A stretch of 64,000 nucleotides of DNA from Actinomycetota bacterium (GTDB lineage: Bacteria > Actinomycetota > Actinomycetes > S36-B12 > CAIYMF01), in assembly GCA_026393115.1 (NCBI GenBank), contig JAPLAU010000033.1, forward strand, positions 1-64,000, written 5' to 3'. The notes beneath the pieces were generated by a model, which had not been told where the DNA came from, did no database searches, and was given only the letters and a program-made list of their open reading frames with translations. Below, piece after piece: positions 52,341-61,264 of the stretch. A program made the position numbers and the translations under genes. The number at the start of each line of letters is the position of its first letter. Within the stretch, counting starts at the first letter, position 1.

Positions 52341-55244
52341 GTGACCAGCGCACCCACTACCTCAGTAGCTTCCGGCCCTGCGGCCTTTGTCGATCGGCAC
52401 ATTGGTCCAGATGATGTGAACATCGAAACGATGCTCGCGGCCGTCGGATACGCATCCCTTGATGACCTGGTCAGCAACACTGTTCCGTCACTGATTCGTT
52501 GGCGTGACGGCTTGTCGCTGCCGGCTCCGGCCAGTGAATGGCAGGCTACGGCCGAACTGCACGCCTTGGCAGACCGCAACCGTGTGCTGACATCGATGAT
52601 CGGTCTGGGGTACTACGACACTCGTACGCCGGCGGTACTCAAGCGCAACATCCTCGAAAGCCCAGGTTGGTACACGGCCTATACGCCGTATCAGCCGGAG
52701 ATTTCCCAGGGTCGTCTTGAAGCACTGCTCAACTTCCAAACGATGATCAGCGACCTCACCGGGTTGCCCATCGCGGGTGCGAGCTTGCTTGACGAGCCCA
52801 CCGCGGCGGCGGAAGCGATGACACTTCTACGCCGGGCATCGAAATCAACTAGTTCACTCTTTCTCGTTGATTCCGACACGCTTCCGCAGACGCTGGCGGT
52901 CATCGCGACGCGATCTGAGCCGCTTGGCATTGAGGTACAACTCATTGACGCCTCACGTGGCGTCGACTCGCTTCCGACCGATGAGTTCTTCGGAGTACTG
53001 CTCAGCGGTCCCACCGCATCGGGCGCCTTGCGTGATGACGCGCCACTTGTCGAAGCGGCACATGCGCGGGGAGGGCTCGTCGCGGTCGCTACCGACTTGT
53101 TGGCTCTGACGCTGCTTCGCCCCCCAGGTGAAATTGGCGTTGATGTCGTCGTGGGTTCCGCACAGCGATTTGGTGTGCCACTCGGGTTCGGTGGGCCGCA
53201 CGCAGGATTCATATCGGTGCGTGAGGGCTTTGAGCGCAGCTTGCCCGGGCGCATGGTGGGCGTCAGTGTCGACAGTGAGGGCGCGCCGGCGATTAGGTTG
53301 GCACTACAAACGCGAGAGCAGCACATTCGACGCGAGAAGGCGACGAGCAATATCTGTACCGCTCAGGTATTGCTCGCGGTGATCGCGTCAATGTACGCGG
53401 CCTATCACGGGCCGCAGGGTCTGACAGCGATCGCTCGCGATGTGAACACGCGGGCACGCGAACTAGCAGCAGGCGTTCGTGCTTTGGGGTGCACCGTTAC
53501 CAGCGAGCACTTCTTCGACACCGTGTCATTCGTGGTGCCGGGTCGTTCTGCTGATGTGGTGGCCGGTGCGCTGGCGCGAGGCATCAACGTGCGAGCTGAC
53601 GGAGTCGACACAGTTGTCGTTGCGTGTGACGAGGTCACAACTTCGTTGGAGGTTGAGGCAGTGCTCGCTGCTGTGGGTGACGTTGTCGGCGCGACTGTCG
53701 AGGTATCGCGCGACCTTGACGAGTCGATTCCGGTGCTCCTGCGCCGTACCAGCGACTTCCTGACCCACCCGGTATTCAACTCGTATCACAGTGAGACCGA
53801 GATGATGCGTTACCTACGTCGTCTGCGTGATCGCGACATCGCACTTGATCGCGCGATGATTCCACTGGGTTCGTGCACCATGAAGTTAAACGCTGCTGCC
53901 GAGATGGCGCCTATCACGTGGCATGAGTTTGCTCGCATGCATCCATTCGCACCGATTGATCAAGCCGACGGCTACCGCGAACTCATTCGACAGTTGGAAT
54001 CGTGGCTGGTGGAAGTGACCGGGTACGACGCTGTGAGTCTGCAGCCCAATGCAGGAAGCCAGGGCGAATTCGCTGGCCTGCTTGCGATTCGTGCCTATCA
54101 CCGAGCAGCGGGGGAGGGGCATCGCACGGTATGCCTCATTCCCAGTAGTGCACACGGCACTAACGCGGCAAGTGCAGTGATGGCGGGCATGAAAGTAGTG
54201 GTCGTCACTTGCGCCGAAAACGGCGACGTTGACCTCGACGACTTGCGCGCGAAGATCGAGCAGTATCGCAACGACCTTGCTGCCTTAATGATCACCTATC
54301 CCTCAACCCACGGCGTGTTCGAGCAAGGAGTCACTGAAATCTGCGCGCTTGTGCACGATGCCGGCGGTCAGGTGTATGTCGATGGCGCGAATCTCAATGG
54401 ATTAGTGGGGTTGGCTAAGCCGGGCCGATTCGGTGCCGACGTTTCGCACTTGAACCTGCACAAGACGTTCTGCATTCCGCACGGTGGTGGCGGTCCTGGA
54501 GTCGGACCGGTTGCGGTGCGATCACACCTTGCTCCGTACCTTCCGTCGCATCCATTGCGCCCTGAGGCAGGGCCTGTGGGTCGCGGGCACGTCGACGGGG
54601 GAGTAGGACCGGTCAGCGGCGCTCCGTGGGGGAGCGCGGGCGTCCTGCCAATTCCGTGGGCGTACATCCGCATGATGGGCAGCGACGGACTCACGCGCGC
54701 AACGTCAGTTGCGATTCTGTCGGCCAATTACATTGCGACGCGGCTGCGTGACTACTACCCGGTGCTGTACGCGGGCGAGGGTGGACTCGTCGCCCACGAG
54801 TGCATCCTGGACTTACGCGGCATCACGCACGACACCGACGTGACAGTCGACGACGTCGCCAAGCGACTTGTTGACTATGGCTTCCACGCACCGACGATGT
54901 CATTTCCCGTTTCCGGAACCCTGATGGTTGAGCCGACCGAGAGTGAGTCGTTGGTCGAAATCGATCGATTCTGCGATGCAATGATTGCGATTCGGGCAGA
55001 AATTGATCAGGTGGCGGCGGGGGAGTGGCCGGTCGAACTCTCGCCACTTCGGCAGGCGCCACACACGGCCGCCTGCATTGTTGATGAGTGGACGATGCCG
55101 TACTCGCGCGAAACCGCCGTGTATCCGGTGGCTTCACTTCGCGCCGACAAATACTGGCCGCCGGTGCGACGCGTTGACTCCGCTTACGGCGATCGCAATT
55201 TGGTCTGTAGTTGTCCAAGTCCCGAGGCGTTCGCCGAGGAGTGA
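52341..55244 (+). CDS. gcvP: Glycine dehydrogenase (decarboxylating), P protein
   Basis: A 967-residue single-chain P protein, which decarboxylates glycine with PLP and passes the aminomethyl group to GcvH. N-terminal half [17 protein letters not shown] and [26 protein letters not shown]-terminal half with [13 protein letters not shown] near 513, [13 protein letters not shown] near 570 and the PLP lysine in [17 protein letters not shown] near 706. Length matches the fused bacterial P1-P2 enzyme. GGAGGG precedes the GTG. Neither a canonical gcvT nor lpd is in the window; the GcvT-like gene at 37202 is a paralogue. Confidence 0.96.
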   Translation: MTSAPTTSVASGPAAFVDRHIGPDDVNIETMLAAVGYASLDDLVSNTVPSLIRWRDGLSLPAPASEWQATAELHALADRNRVLTSMIGLGYYDTRTPAVLKRNILESPGWYTAYTPYQPEISQGRLEALLNFQTMISDLTGLPIAGASLLDEPTAAAEAMTLLRRASKSTSSLFLVDSDTLPQTLAVIATRSEPLGIEVQLIDASRGVDSLPTDEFFGVLLSGPTASGALRDDAPLVEAAHARGGLVAVATDLLALTLLRPPGEIGVDVVVGSAQRFGVPLGFGGPHAGFISVREGFERSLPGRMVGVSVDSEGAPAIRLALQTREQHIRREKATSNICTAQVLLAVIASMYAAYHGPQGLTAIARDVNTRARELAAGVRALGCTVTSEHFFDTVSFVVPGRSADVVAGALARGINVRADGVDTVVVACDEVTTSLEVEAVLAAVGDVVGATVEVSRDLDESIPVLLRRTSDFLTHPVFNSYHSETEMMRYLRRLRDRDIALDRAMIPLGSCTMKLNAAAEMAPITWHEFARMHPFAPIDQADGYRELIRQLESWLVEVTGYDAVSLQPNAGSQGEFAGLLAIRAYHRAAGEGHRTVCLIPSSAHGTNAASAVMAGMKVVVVTCAENGDVDLDDLRAKIEQYRNDLAALMITYPSTHGVFEQGVTEICALVHDAGGQVYVDGANLNGLVGLAKPGRFGADVSHLNLHKTFCIPHGGGGPGVGPVAVRSHLAPYLPSHPLRPEAGPVGRGHVDGGVGPVSGAPWGSAGVLPIPWAYIRMMGSDGLTRATSVAILSANYIATRLRDYYPVLYAGEGGLVAHECILDLRGITHDTDVTVDDVAKRLVDYGFHAPTMSFPVSGTLMVEPTESESLVEIDRFCDAMIAIRAEIDQVAAGEWPVELSPLRQAPHTAACIVDEWTMPYSRETAVYPVASLRADKYWPPVRRVDSAYGDRNLVCSCPSPEAFAEE

Positions 55245-55267
55245 GCTCGAGCTTCGTCCATCGCCTT

Positions 55268-55295
55268 CCGTCAATTAGACAGCTGGGATTGACGG
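55268..55295. repeat. Inverted repeat between gcvP and thioesterase gene
   Basis: CCGTCAAT (55268-55275) and ATTGACGG (55288-55295) are perfect 8-bp arms 20 bp apart centre to centre. It may be an operator for the next gene, or a weak terminator for gcvP. Confidence 0.4.
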
Positions 55296-55327
55296 ATAGC
55301 GATGGATGGAGCGCAGTCGCATCGGCG

Positions 55328-55333
55328 TAGGGT
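55328..55333 (+). promoter_or_regulatory. -10 element (leaderless) of DUF4442 gene
   Basis: TAGGGT is followed by six bases and the ATG at 55340. Confidence 0.55.
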
Positions 55334-55339
55334 CCCCCC

Positions 55340-55813
55340 ATGGACATTACCTCCGCGGAACTGACTCCTACCGCACTCACTGCTGCGATGCGGGCGACCA
55401 CTCCGCTGATCGACACCCTGTCGATTGAGGTGCTGGAAGTGGGGGAGCGGGTGCGCCTGCGCATTCCTAACGAGGTTCAATCCCGTAACCACATGGGTGG
55501 TCCGCACGCGGGAGCGATCTTCACTCTCGGCGAGTCGACCGCGGCGTGCCTCATGCTCACCAAAGTCGGGCACCTACTCGATCGCGGAAAGCCGTTGGCT
55601 GTCAGTGCCACTGTGTCGTGGAGCAAGCTCGCCCGTTGTGCGGTGCTGTCCGAAGCAACGATGGACATCGACGCTGCGCAGATTGAACGAGAGTTCCTCG
55701 ATGGGGGACGGCCGGAGTGGACAACCACGATCCTTTTCACGCGCGAGGATGATGGCGCACCATGCGGTGAGATGTCGGTGGTGTTGACGTTGGTACACCC
55801 GCGCGTCGACTAG
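55340..55813 (+). CDS. DUF4442/PaaI-like hotdog thioesterase
   Basis: A 157-residue hotdog-fold protein of the DUF4442 type, related to PaaI thioesterases. The core is RVRLRIPNEVQSRNHMGGPHAGAIFTLGESTAACLML near residues 35-71, where HMGGPHAGA forms the active-site helix start. It probably hydrolyses an acyl-CoA in the cytosol. The leaderless promoter and the inverted repeat upstream make it an independent unit. Confidence 0.82.
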   Translation: MDITSAELTPTALTAAMRATTPLIDTLSIEVLEVGERVRLRIPNEVQSRNHMGGPHAGAIFTLGESTAACLMLTKVGHLLDRGKPLAVSATVSWSKLARCAVLSEATMDIDAAQIEREFLDGGRPEWTTTILFTREDDGAPCGEMSVVLTLVHPRVD

Positions 55814-55841
55814 TTACGATCGGGCGCTTCTTGCGGTTCCG

Positions 55842-56357
55842 CTACGTGCGACCTTCGACTTCCTGCGCTTCGAACAGCGCTTGCTGCGCGGGGGAGGAGT
55901 CAACACCATCGGTCCCACCCTCCATCCATTGGGCGTGGAGAACTTCGTATCCGGCAGCGCGCATGGCCGACACGACGGCCGCATCATCATCAATGACGAT
56001 TGCAACAGGTGCTGTTCGCTCAAGCGTTCGCACAATCTGCAGTTTGGTTTGTCTCGCTGGCCGTCGGTCGTCATCGCTCCGCAGGTGCAGGGGGGCCGGT
56101 GGAAGTCCGTGCCGTTGCATCCAGGCGATCGTGTCGGCGCGGCATCGTTCGGGTCGACCGCTCACGTAGGCGATGGTGCGACCAAGTGTGACCTGTTCTG
56201 CGACGGTGGCAAGACCTTGCGGAAGTGCGGGATCAAGGGGAGCAGCAGCGAAGAAGGCATCCCAATCCTTGGGTCGCTGTTCGACGTACTGCACTCGGTG
56301 TCTGACATCGGCGAGTACGCCATCAATATCTACGACGGCCCATGGGGCGTGGGTCAC
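55842..56357 (-). CDS. HAD-like phosphatase (PNK 3'-phosphatase type)
   Basis: A 171-residue HAD protein like the 3'-phosphatase part of polynucleotide kinase or related acid phosphatases. Motif I is VVDIDGVLADVRHR at residues 8-21; motif II Thr/Ser in YVSGRPERC near 67; motif III K in ARQTKLQIV near 105; motif IV VIDDDAAVVSAM near 120. GTG start. It overlaps the alpha/beta-hydrolase gene by 4 bp and is its downstream partner. The substrate is unknown. Confidence 0.82.
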   Translation of the reverse strand: MTHAPWAVVDIDGVLADVRHRVQYVEQRPKDWDAFFAAAPLDPALPQGLATVAEQVTLGRTIAYVSGRPERCRADTIAWMQRHGLPPAPLHLRSDDDRRPARQTKLQIVRTLERTAPVAIVIDDDAAVVSAMRAAGYEVLHAQWMEGGTDGVDSSPAQQALFEAQEVEGRT

Positions 56358-57256
56358 GTGAGGAAACTCGTGAGTAATGACAACACCCGCTCGGGGTATT
56401 CATGCACGATCCAGTGAGACGCATCGTCGAAGGAATGCAGGTCAAGATTGCTGACGTACTCGTCGAGTCCGTCAATAAGACCGGGAAGCAGTGCAGTGTC
56501 GAGCGTTCCCCAAATGACGTGAGTCGGAATCGAGACCGTCAGCATTTCTGGGGGGAGCGTGATGGCATCGAGATCCATGCCAGGACGTACCGGGGTCGCG
56601 CGGTAGTAGTTCAGGCCACCGGTGAGGCCGAGGTCCCAATGCTCTCGGTACCGGGAGCGAACGTCTTCGGTGAGCCAACCCTTTCCGTCGGCACCGCCAC
56701 TGGTTGCGCCCATTCCAGTGAAGAAGCGCCACAGCAACGCGTACTCGTCTGCGGAGAACCGTTCCTCAGCGTCGGGGGCCGCGAGCACGTTCATGTAGGC
56801 GCTGGCCGCCTGTTGGGCGGGGTCTGTTTTCAATCCGCGAAGGAAGAGGCCCGGATGAGGTGAATTGATAATCACCAAGCGCTCCATCAGGTGAGGGGCG
56901 CGATTACCCAAGGCCCAACCGGCAGCTCCGCCCCAGTCGTGTGCCACCAGCGCCGCGAGGGGCCGGTCAGGAGACACGATGGCCGTGAGAGCGATGAGAT
57001 CGGCCGCGATCTCACTAATGCGGTAGCGCTCAACTTCTGCAGGAACCGAACTCAGGCCGAATCCGCGAAGGTCAGGTGCAACAGCGCGGAAGCCGGCCTC
57101 GGCGAGCCCCAGCAGCATGGCGTCCCACACAAAGGCGCCTTCGGGAAACCCGTGCACCAAAAGCACCACCGGCGCGGCCGGATCTCCTGCCGCGCGACAG
57201 TTCAGATGAATGCCGCGATGGTTGAGATCAATGTCGGTGACTTCGATGGTCTTCAT
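56354..57256 (-). CDS. Alpha/beta hydrolase (epoxide hydrolase-like)
   Basis: A 300-residue alpha/beta hydrolase. Oxyanion HG is in LLVHGFPEGAFVW near 33; the nucleophile is Asp in ALVAHDWGGAAGW near 108, the Sm-x-D-x2-G variant of epoxide hydrolases and haloalkane dehalogenases rather than Ser; catalytic His in DASHWIVHEYPE near 278; Asp/Glu in IWGTLDTALLPG near 250. Epoxide hydrolase is the best guess. TACGGT lies six bases before the ATG. Confidence 0.88.
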   Translation of the reverse strand: MKTIEVTDIDLNHRGIHLNCRAAGDPAAPVVLLVHGFPEGAFVWDAMLLGLAEAGFRAVAPDLRGFGLSSVPAEVERYRISEIAADLIALTAIVSPDRPLAALVAHDWGGAAGWALGNRAPHLMERLVIINSPHPGLFLRGLKTDPAQQAASAYMNVLAAPDAEERFSADEYALLWRFFTGMGATSGGADGKGWLTEDVRSRYREHWDLGLTGGLNYYRATPVRPGMDLDAITLPPEMLTVSIPTHVIWGTLDTALLPGLIDGLDEYVSNLDLHSFDDASHWIVHEYPERVLSLLTSFLT

Positions 57257-57262
57257 GCCGCA

Positions 57263-57268
57263 ACCGTA
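57263..57268 (-). promoter_or_regulatory. -10 element (leaderless) of alpha/beta hydrolase gene
   Basis: On the minus strand TACGGT is followed by six bases and the ATG at 57256. Confidence 0.5.
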
Positions 57269-57280
57269 GGGGTCGGGGAC

Positions 57281-57329
57281 GATCTACGGGCAGAACGGCA
57301 CGGAAAATGAGCCATTCTGCCCGCAGATC
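57281..57329. repeat. Near-perfect 19-bp inverted repeat
   Basis: GATCTACGGGCAGAACGGC (57281-57299) and GCCATTCTGCCCGCAGATC (57311-57329) match as inverted repeats at 17 of 19 positions around an 11-base loop. It lies between two minus-strand genes, the hydrolase and TM2 genes. It may end TM2 transcription, or be a mobile repeat; no T-tract follows on either strand. Confidence 0.65.
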
Positions 57330-57430
57330 GAAAGAACTCCCAGAATCAACATAATGACATAATGTGGATTATCGGCGGTTTATCGTGATCTATCGCTTCG
57401 TGACTACCTCGACGGGGCGATAGGTCAGGC

Positions 57431-57913
57431 TCACCAGTTGGATAGAACCTTGCGGTCGATATCGCGGAACGCGCCGACGAGAATCATGATGAAGTCGATC
57501 AGGACCCAGACGCCCAAGCCGCCGAGGGTGATGATCATCAGAATGCCGGTTCCGACCTTGCCCACGTAGAACCGGTGGATTCCGATTCCTCCGAGGAAGA
57601 AACACAGCAAAGCGGCGACCATACGCGACTTTGTGCTGGCAGGCTCGCCAGTGGCGGTGAACATGGGTTTGCCGTCCGGGAACACCTGCACGCCCGCGGT
57701 CGCCTGCGGAACCACCATGGCCGGCGGAGGCGGCGGAATGGCGGCCGCCGGGGCTGCTGCGGGGGTTTCGACGACTGCCTCAACTGTTTCGGCTGCTGCG
57801 GGGGCTTCGACGACTGCCTCAACTGTTTCGGCTGCTGCGGGGGCTTCGACGACCGCCTCAACTGCTTCGGCTGTCGGTTTAGGGATCGTGGGTGTCGGTT
57901 CTTGGTCGCTCAT
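57431..57913 (-). CDS. TM2-domain protein with repeat N-terminus
   Basis: A 160-residue protein. Residues 1-65 are a Glu/Ala/Val/Pro-rich tract with three EAVVEAPAAAETV-type repeats, then a proline run and the VQVFPDGKPMF segment. The TM2 domain spans about 93-150: MVAALLCFFLGGIGIHRFYVGKVGTGILMIITLGGLGVWVLIDFIMIL, two helices with the DRF-like HRFYVG turn. TM2 proteins are small membrane proteins of uncertain role. GAAGGGA precedes the ATG. Confidence 0.82.
   Translation of the reverse strand: MSDQEPTPTIPKPTAEAVEAVVEAPAAAETVEAVVEAPAAAETVEAVVETPAAAPAAAIPPPPPAMVVPQATAGVQVFPDGKPMFTATGEPASTKSRMVAALLCFFLGGIGIHRFYVGKVGTGILMIITLGGLGVWVLIDFIMILVGAFRDIDRKVLSNW
57766..57880 (-). repeat. 39-bp coding tandem repeat in TM2 gene
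   Basis: Nearly identical units start at 57771, 57810 and 57849 (period 39 bp, 13 codons) and encode the acidic Ala/Val/Glu repeats of the TM2 protein. Confidence 0.88.
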
Positions 57914-58016
57914 GGCGGTCCCTTCGTAGAAAATAGGTCAATTCACTCAAGTCACTCAATCAAGTGAGAACCTCACTATCGCACCCTGACTCCCCCCGAC
58001 ATGCCGTTCTCGGCGG

Positions 58017-58022
58017 TAGTGT
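58017..58022 (+). promoter_or_regulatory. -10 element (leaderless) of glycerophosphodiesterase gene
   Basis: TAGTGT ends seven bases before the GTG at 58030, supporting that start over the longer upstream frame. Confidence 0.45.
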
Positions 58023-58029
58023 CATCCGC

Positions 58030-58818
58030 GTGGCGGCCAGACATCCCTACTTGGAGTGTGAGGGCCCGTTAGCTATTGCCCATCGAGGCGGAGCTCTGGA
58101 GGCGGCTGAGAACACCCGGTCAGGCTTCGAGTACGCGGTGAGTGTGGGTTACCGCCACCTTGAGACCGATGTGCAGGTGACCAGCGACGGTGTGGCCGTT
58201 TTGTTCCATGACGATGTACTCGACCGAGTCACCGACGCCACCGGTCGGGTTTCGGGGCTGCGATGGTCAGATGTGCGCAATGTCGGAACCCCAGCAGGTA
58301 CCGACCAAATCATGCGCCTCGATCACGCACTCGAGGCGTTCCCCGATCAGTGTTTCAACCTCGACTTGAAGTCTGAGGCGTCTGTCGATGTGACCCTGGC
58401 GGTTTTGGCGTCGATGAAGTGCTACGACCGCGTGCTGCTCGGTGCCTTCAGCGACGCCCGCCTCGAGACCGTCCGGCGCCGGGTGGGGCCAATTCTGGCC
58501 ACATCGGCCGGGCCGGGTGAGGTGTTGGCGTACGTCGCCGCCTCGCGAGGCCTTCCGTTCCCCCGAACTCCTCGGTCACCCCATGCTCCGTTGGCACTTC
58601 AGATTCCGATCTCGATGTACCGGGTACCGATTCTGAGCCGCCGACTCGTTGAGTACGCGCACGGACTCGGAATCCAGGTGCACATGTGGACCATCGACGA
58701 TGAGGCAGAAATGCGACGTTTGCTCGATCTTGGCGTCGACGGAATCCTCACCGATCGGCCGGCCGCGCTGCGCACAGTGCTCAAGGATCGGGGCGAGTGG
58801 TTCGACCATTCATCATGA
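58030..58818 (+). CDS. Glycerophosphodiester phosphodiesterase
   Basis: A 262-residue GDPD-family enzyme, which splits glycerophosphodiesters into glycerol-3-phosphate and an alcohol. Catalytic elements are AIAHRGGALEAAENT near residue 15 (His-Arg and Glu), HLETDVQVTSDGVAVLFHDD near 43-62 (metal Glu/Asp and second His) and the C-terminal VHMWTIDDEAEMRRLLDLGVDGILTDRP. No signal peptide, so it is cytosolic. It likely recycles phospholipid head groups. Confidence 0.9.
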   Translation: MAARHPYLECEGPLAIAHRGGALEAAENTRSGFEYAVSVGYRHLETDVQVTSDGVAVLFHDDVLDRVTDATGRVSGLRWSDVRNVGTPAGTDQIMRLDHALEAFPDQCFNLDLKSEASVDVTLAVLASMKCYDRVLLGAFSDARLETVRRRVGPILATSAGPGEVLAYVAASRGLPFPRTPRSPHAPLALQIPISMYRVPILSRRLVEYAHGLGIQVHMWTIDDEAEMRRLLDLGVDGILTDRPAALRTVLKDRGEWFDHSS

Positions 58819-58869
58819 CTTTGCGCGAGTGCCCCACTCGCGATGCGTGAGCGTGGAAGGATTCGCGCC

Positions 58870-60243
58870 ATGAGCACCCTAGCTACGCGTGAATACGCGG
58901 AACCAACAGAACGCCGGCGCGAACAACGGTCGTGGTACTGGTACGAATGGGCTCAGTCGTCATTCGTGACCACTGTCTCGGTGGTGCTGGTACTGCCGTA
59001 CCTCACCAGTGTGGCCAATACTGCCGCGGGCTGTGCCGACGCTGGTTCCGACGACACCTGCACCAATAGTCTCTACGTCCTGGGCATTCCGATGTCCCCC
59101 GGATCCGCCGTCTTCTACCTAATCACCGTCGCCACGGTCTTGTCGTTCCTGTTGATGCCCATTGTGGGTGCCTTCATTGACCGCTCGTCGTCCAAGCGCC
59201 GATGGCTGGGTGCTTTCGCGTGGATCGGCGCCGCTGCTGCAGCGGGATTGTTCTTCGTCACGGGTGGCGACTGGTTGCTCGGCGCACTGCTCGTCATCGG
59301 TGGAAACGTGGCGCTCATCGCGAGCCTGACAGTGTTATCGGCGATTTTGGTTGATATTGCCGAACCGGGCGAGCGCGATCGAGTTTCGACTCGCGGCTGG
59401 GCTTTTGGCTACGTCGGTGGCGTCGTGCTGCTAATCATCAGCCTGGCCTTGCTGACCATCAAGCCCGCCGGCCTTGAAACCGGAATGATTGTGCGAGGCC
59501 TGTTTTTGGTGGCCGGCATTTGGTGGGCCGCCTTCGCGCTGATTCCGTACTTCGGTTTGCGCGACCACCCCTCACTAAGCCCCGACGCGCAGGTGAGCGT
59601 GTCGGGCAGTTTCGGTCAGTTGCGCGACACCCTGCGGCACGCTCGCGACTACCCGCAGGCGTTGCGATTCCTGCTTGCTTTCATCTTCTTCAACGACGGC
59701 GTCCAAACAGTCATTGCCGCCGCGGCCGTCTTCGGACAGTACGAGCTGGGCATGGCGCAGACCTACATCTTCGCCGCTGTCATTCTGGTCAATCTCTTTG
59801 GAATCGTGGGAGCGCTGCTGATGGGCCGGCTCGCCGCAGGTCGCGGTGCCAAACGGGTCATCCTCGGCGCACTAGTGATCTGGATCGTTCTGGTAGTGGT
59901 CGGCTTCTTCATTCCCAAGGGAAGTGTGGCCCTGTTCCTGGTCATCGCTGTCGGAATCGGTCTTGTGGTGGCGGGAACCCAAGCGCTGTCGCGCTCGCTG
60001 TTCTCTCAACTCATCCCCCGCGGTCGTGAGGGTGAGTACTTCGGGTTGTACCAATCCGCAGAGCGAGGTACGTCATGGATTGGAACGCTGCTCTTCGGAC
60101 TCGTGCATCAGTTCACCGGCTCTTATCGATGGGCAATTGCGGCGTTGGCGATTCTCTTCGTCATTGGAATCTTCCTGCTACGTCGCGTTGATGTGCAGCG
60201 CGGGATCGAGCAGGCAGGTAGCGCTGAGTTTGAGGAAGTCTGA
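58870..60243 (+). CDS. MFS transporter, UMF1/Atg22-like family
   Basis: A 457-residue membrane protein with about 12 helices. The N-terminus RSWYWYEWAQSSFVTTVSVVLVLPYLTSVA is the UMF1 signature (Y-D/E-W-A-x-S). IVGAFIDRSSSKRRWLGAF is the loop between helices 2 and 3, and the LFSQLIPRGREGEYFGLYQSAERGTSWIGTL segment near 395 is conserved in the family. Bacterial substrates are unknown. ATG 58870 is chosen with AAGGAT seven bases upstream; GTG and ATG codons further upstream are possible. Confidence 0.87.
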   Translation: MSTLATREYAEPTERRREQRSWYWYEWAQSSFVTTVSVVLVLPYLTSVANTAAGCADAGSDDTCTNSLYVLGIPMSPGSAVFYLITVATVLSFLLMPIVGAFIDRSSSKRRWLGAFAWIGAAAAAGLFFVTGGDWLLGALLVIGGNVALIASLTVLSAILVDIAEPGERDRVSTRGWAFGYVGGVVLLIISLALLTIKPAGLETGMIVRGLFLVAGIWWAAFALIPYFGLRDHPSLSPDAQVSVSGSFGQLRDTLRHARDYPQALRFLLAFIFFNDGVQTVIAAAAVFGQYELGMAQTYIFAAVILVNLFGIVGALLMGRLAAGRGAKRVILGALVIWIVLVVVGFFIPKGSVALFLVIAVGIGLVVAGTQALSRSLFSQLIPRGREGEYFGLYQSAERGTSWIGTLLFGLVHQFTGSYRWAIAALAILFVIGIFLLRRVDVQRGIEQAGSAEFEEV

Positions 60244-60393
60244 CTCCCCCACTTCGACTGGGGCGCGCGAGGCCGGGTTAGTCCGAATGGGTGATGCCCG
60301 CTGGAAAATGGTGACTTCTGGGCCTCGTAAACGGGAACTGTGCAGCCGATAAAGCCGTTGTGGTGAGTACAGGACCCCCACAAGGAGCCGGAC

Positions 60394-60750
60394 ATGACAG
60401 ATTCGCTGCGCGGAACCCGCCTCGGTGCACACAGCTATGAGACCGAGTCGTACATCGAATACGCCCCCCGTCAGCGGGTGACGTACTCATGCCCGATGGG
60501 CCACGCAACCGTGGTGCCGATGTCGGTTGAGGCCGAAGAGATTCCCTACCTCTGGGAATGCCGCTGTGGTCGTGAGGCTACGCGCCTTAATGCCGTTGCG
60601 CCCGAGCCTAAGAATGTGAAGGTTCCCCGCAGCCACTGGGACATGCTGCTCGAGCGTCGCACTATTGCCGACCTCGAAGAACTGCTTGCTGAGCGACGTG
60701 AACTACTCCACAGTCAGCGTGGCGGAGCGACCCGCCGTAAGTCTGCTTAG
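60394..60750 (+). CDS. rbpA: RNA polymerase-binding protein RbpA
   Basis: A 118-residue RbpA, the actinobacterial factor that binds RNA polymerase and the principal sigma factor and supports open-complex formation. It has the N-terminal tail (RGTRLGAHSYETESYIEYAPRQ), the zinc-binding-like RbpA core with CPMGHATVVPMSVEAEEIPYLWECRCG (residues 35-61), the basic linker KNVKVPRSHWDMLLERRT and the sigma-interaction helix LEELLAERRELL. It lies next to ppm as in mycobacteria (Rv2050-Rv2051c). AAGGAG precedes the ATG. Its stop overlaps the fxsA stop. Confidence 0.96.
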   Translation: MTDSLRGTRLGAHSYETESYIEYAPRQRVTYSCPMGHATVVPMSVEAEEIPYLWECRCGREATRLNAVAPEPKNVKVPRSHWDMLLERRTIADLEELLAERRELLHSQRGGATRRKSA

Positions 60751-61259
60751 TCGCCTTCGCCCGGCGTCGCTGTAGGTGGCGGCGTGTGGTCACTGCGCTC
60801 GATCACTTCGCCGCTGATCACTTTGCCTTCATGCAGGCGTGTGACAGTGACTCCCTCAGGCGTGGTCGTTGTGGTCGTTGAGAAGCCTGCGGTCTGAATT
60901 CGTCGCCCGACCGTCGCCCCGGTTGCCGCACGCACCCACCGACGGGTGATCGGAACCAGCAGCAGCACCCCAGGGATGTCGTTGAGGATTCCGGGGAGGG
61001 CGATCAACAGCCCGCCAAGAGTGCGCAATGCCGAATTGCCGACGTCACCACCGGGAAGAGCCCCACTTCGCGAGGCCTCCCCTAGCCCCCGAAGTGCAGT
61101 TGCTCCGGCGCGACGACTGATGCTGATTCCGATTGCGAATTGCACAGCCAGAATCGCGATGACCCATAGCCAGCCGATTTGCGAGGCAAGCCAAAACACC
61201 AATGCCGCCTCTGCCAGAACGTAGGCAACGAGCAGCACGGTGACAAGCAGACGACGCAT
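60747..61259 (-). CDS. fxsA: FxsA family membrane protein
   Basis: A 170-residue FxsA/UPF0716 protein. Membrane helices: RLLVTVLLVAYVLAEAALVFWLASQIGWLWVIAILAVQFAIGISI and later LGGLLIALPGILNDIPGVLLLVPITRRWV, which contains the family's PG.L.D..G.LL motif. FxsA is known for suppressing phage F exclusion in E. coli; its normal role is unclear. The C-terminal 60 residues are polar and Thr-rich. ATG 61259 follows GGGGAGGGG. It is the third gene of lnt-ppm-fxsA. Confidence 0.87.
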   Translation of the reverse strand: MRRLLVTVLLVAYVLAEAALVFWLASQIGWLWVIAILAVQFAIGISISRRAGATALRGLGEASRSGALPGGDVGNSALRTLGGLLIALPGILNDIPGVLLLVPITRRWVRAATGATVGRRIQTAGFSTTTTTTPEGVTVTRLHEGKVISGEVIERSDHTPPPTATPGEGD

Positions 61260-61264
61260 GAGGG

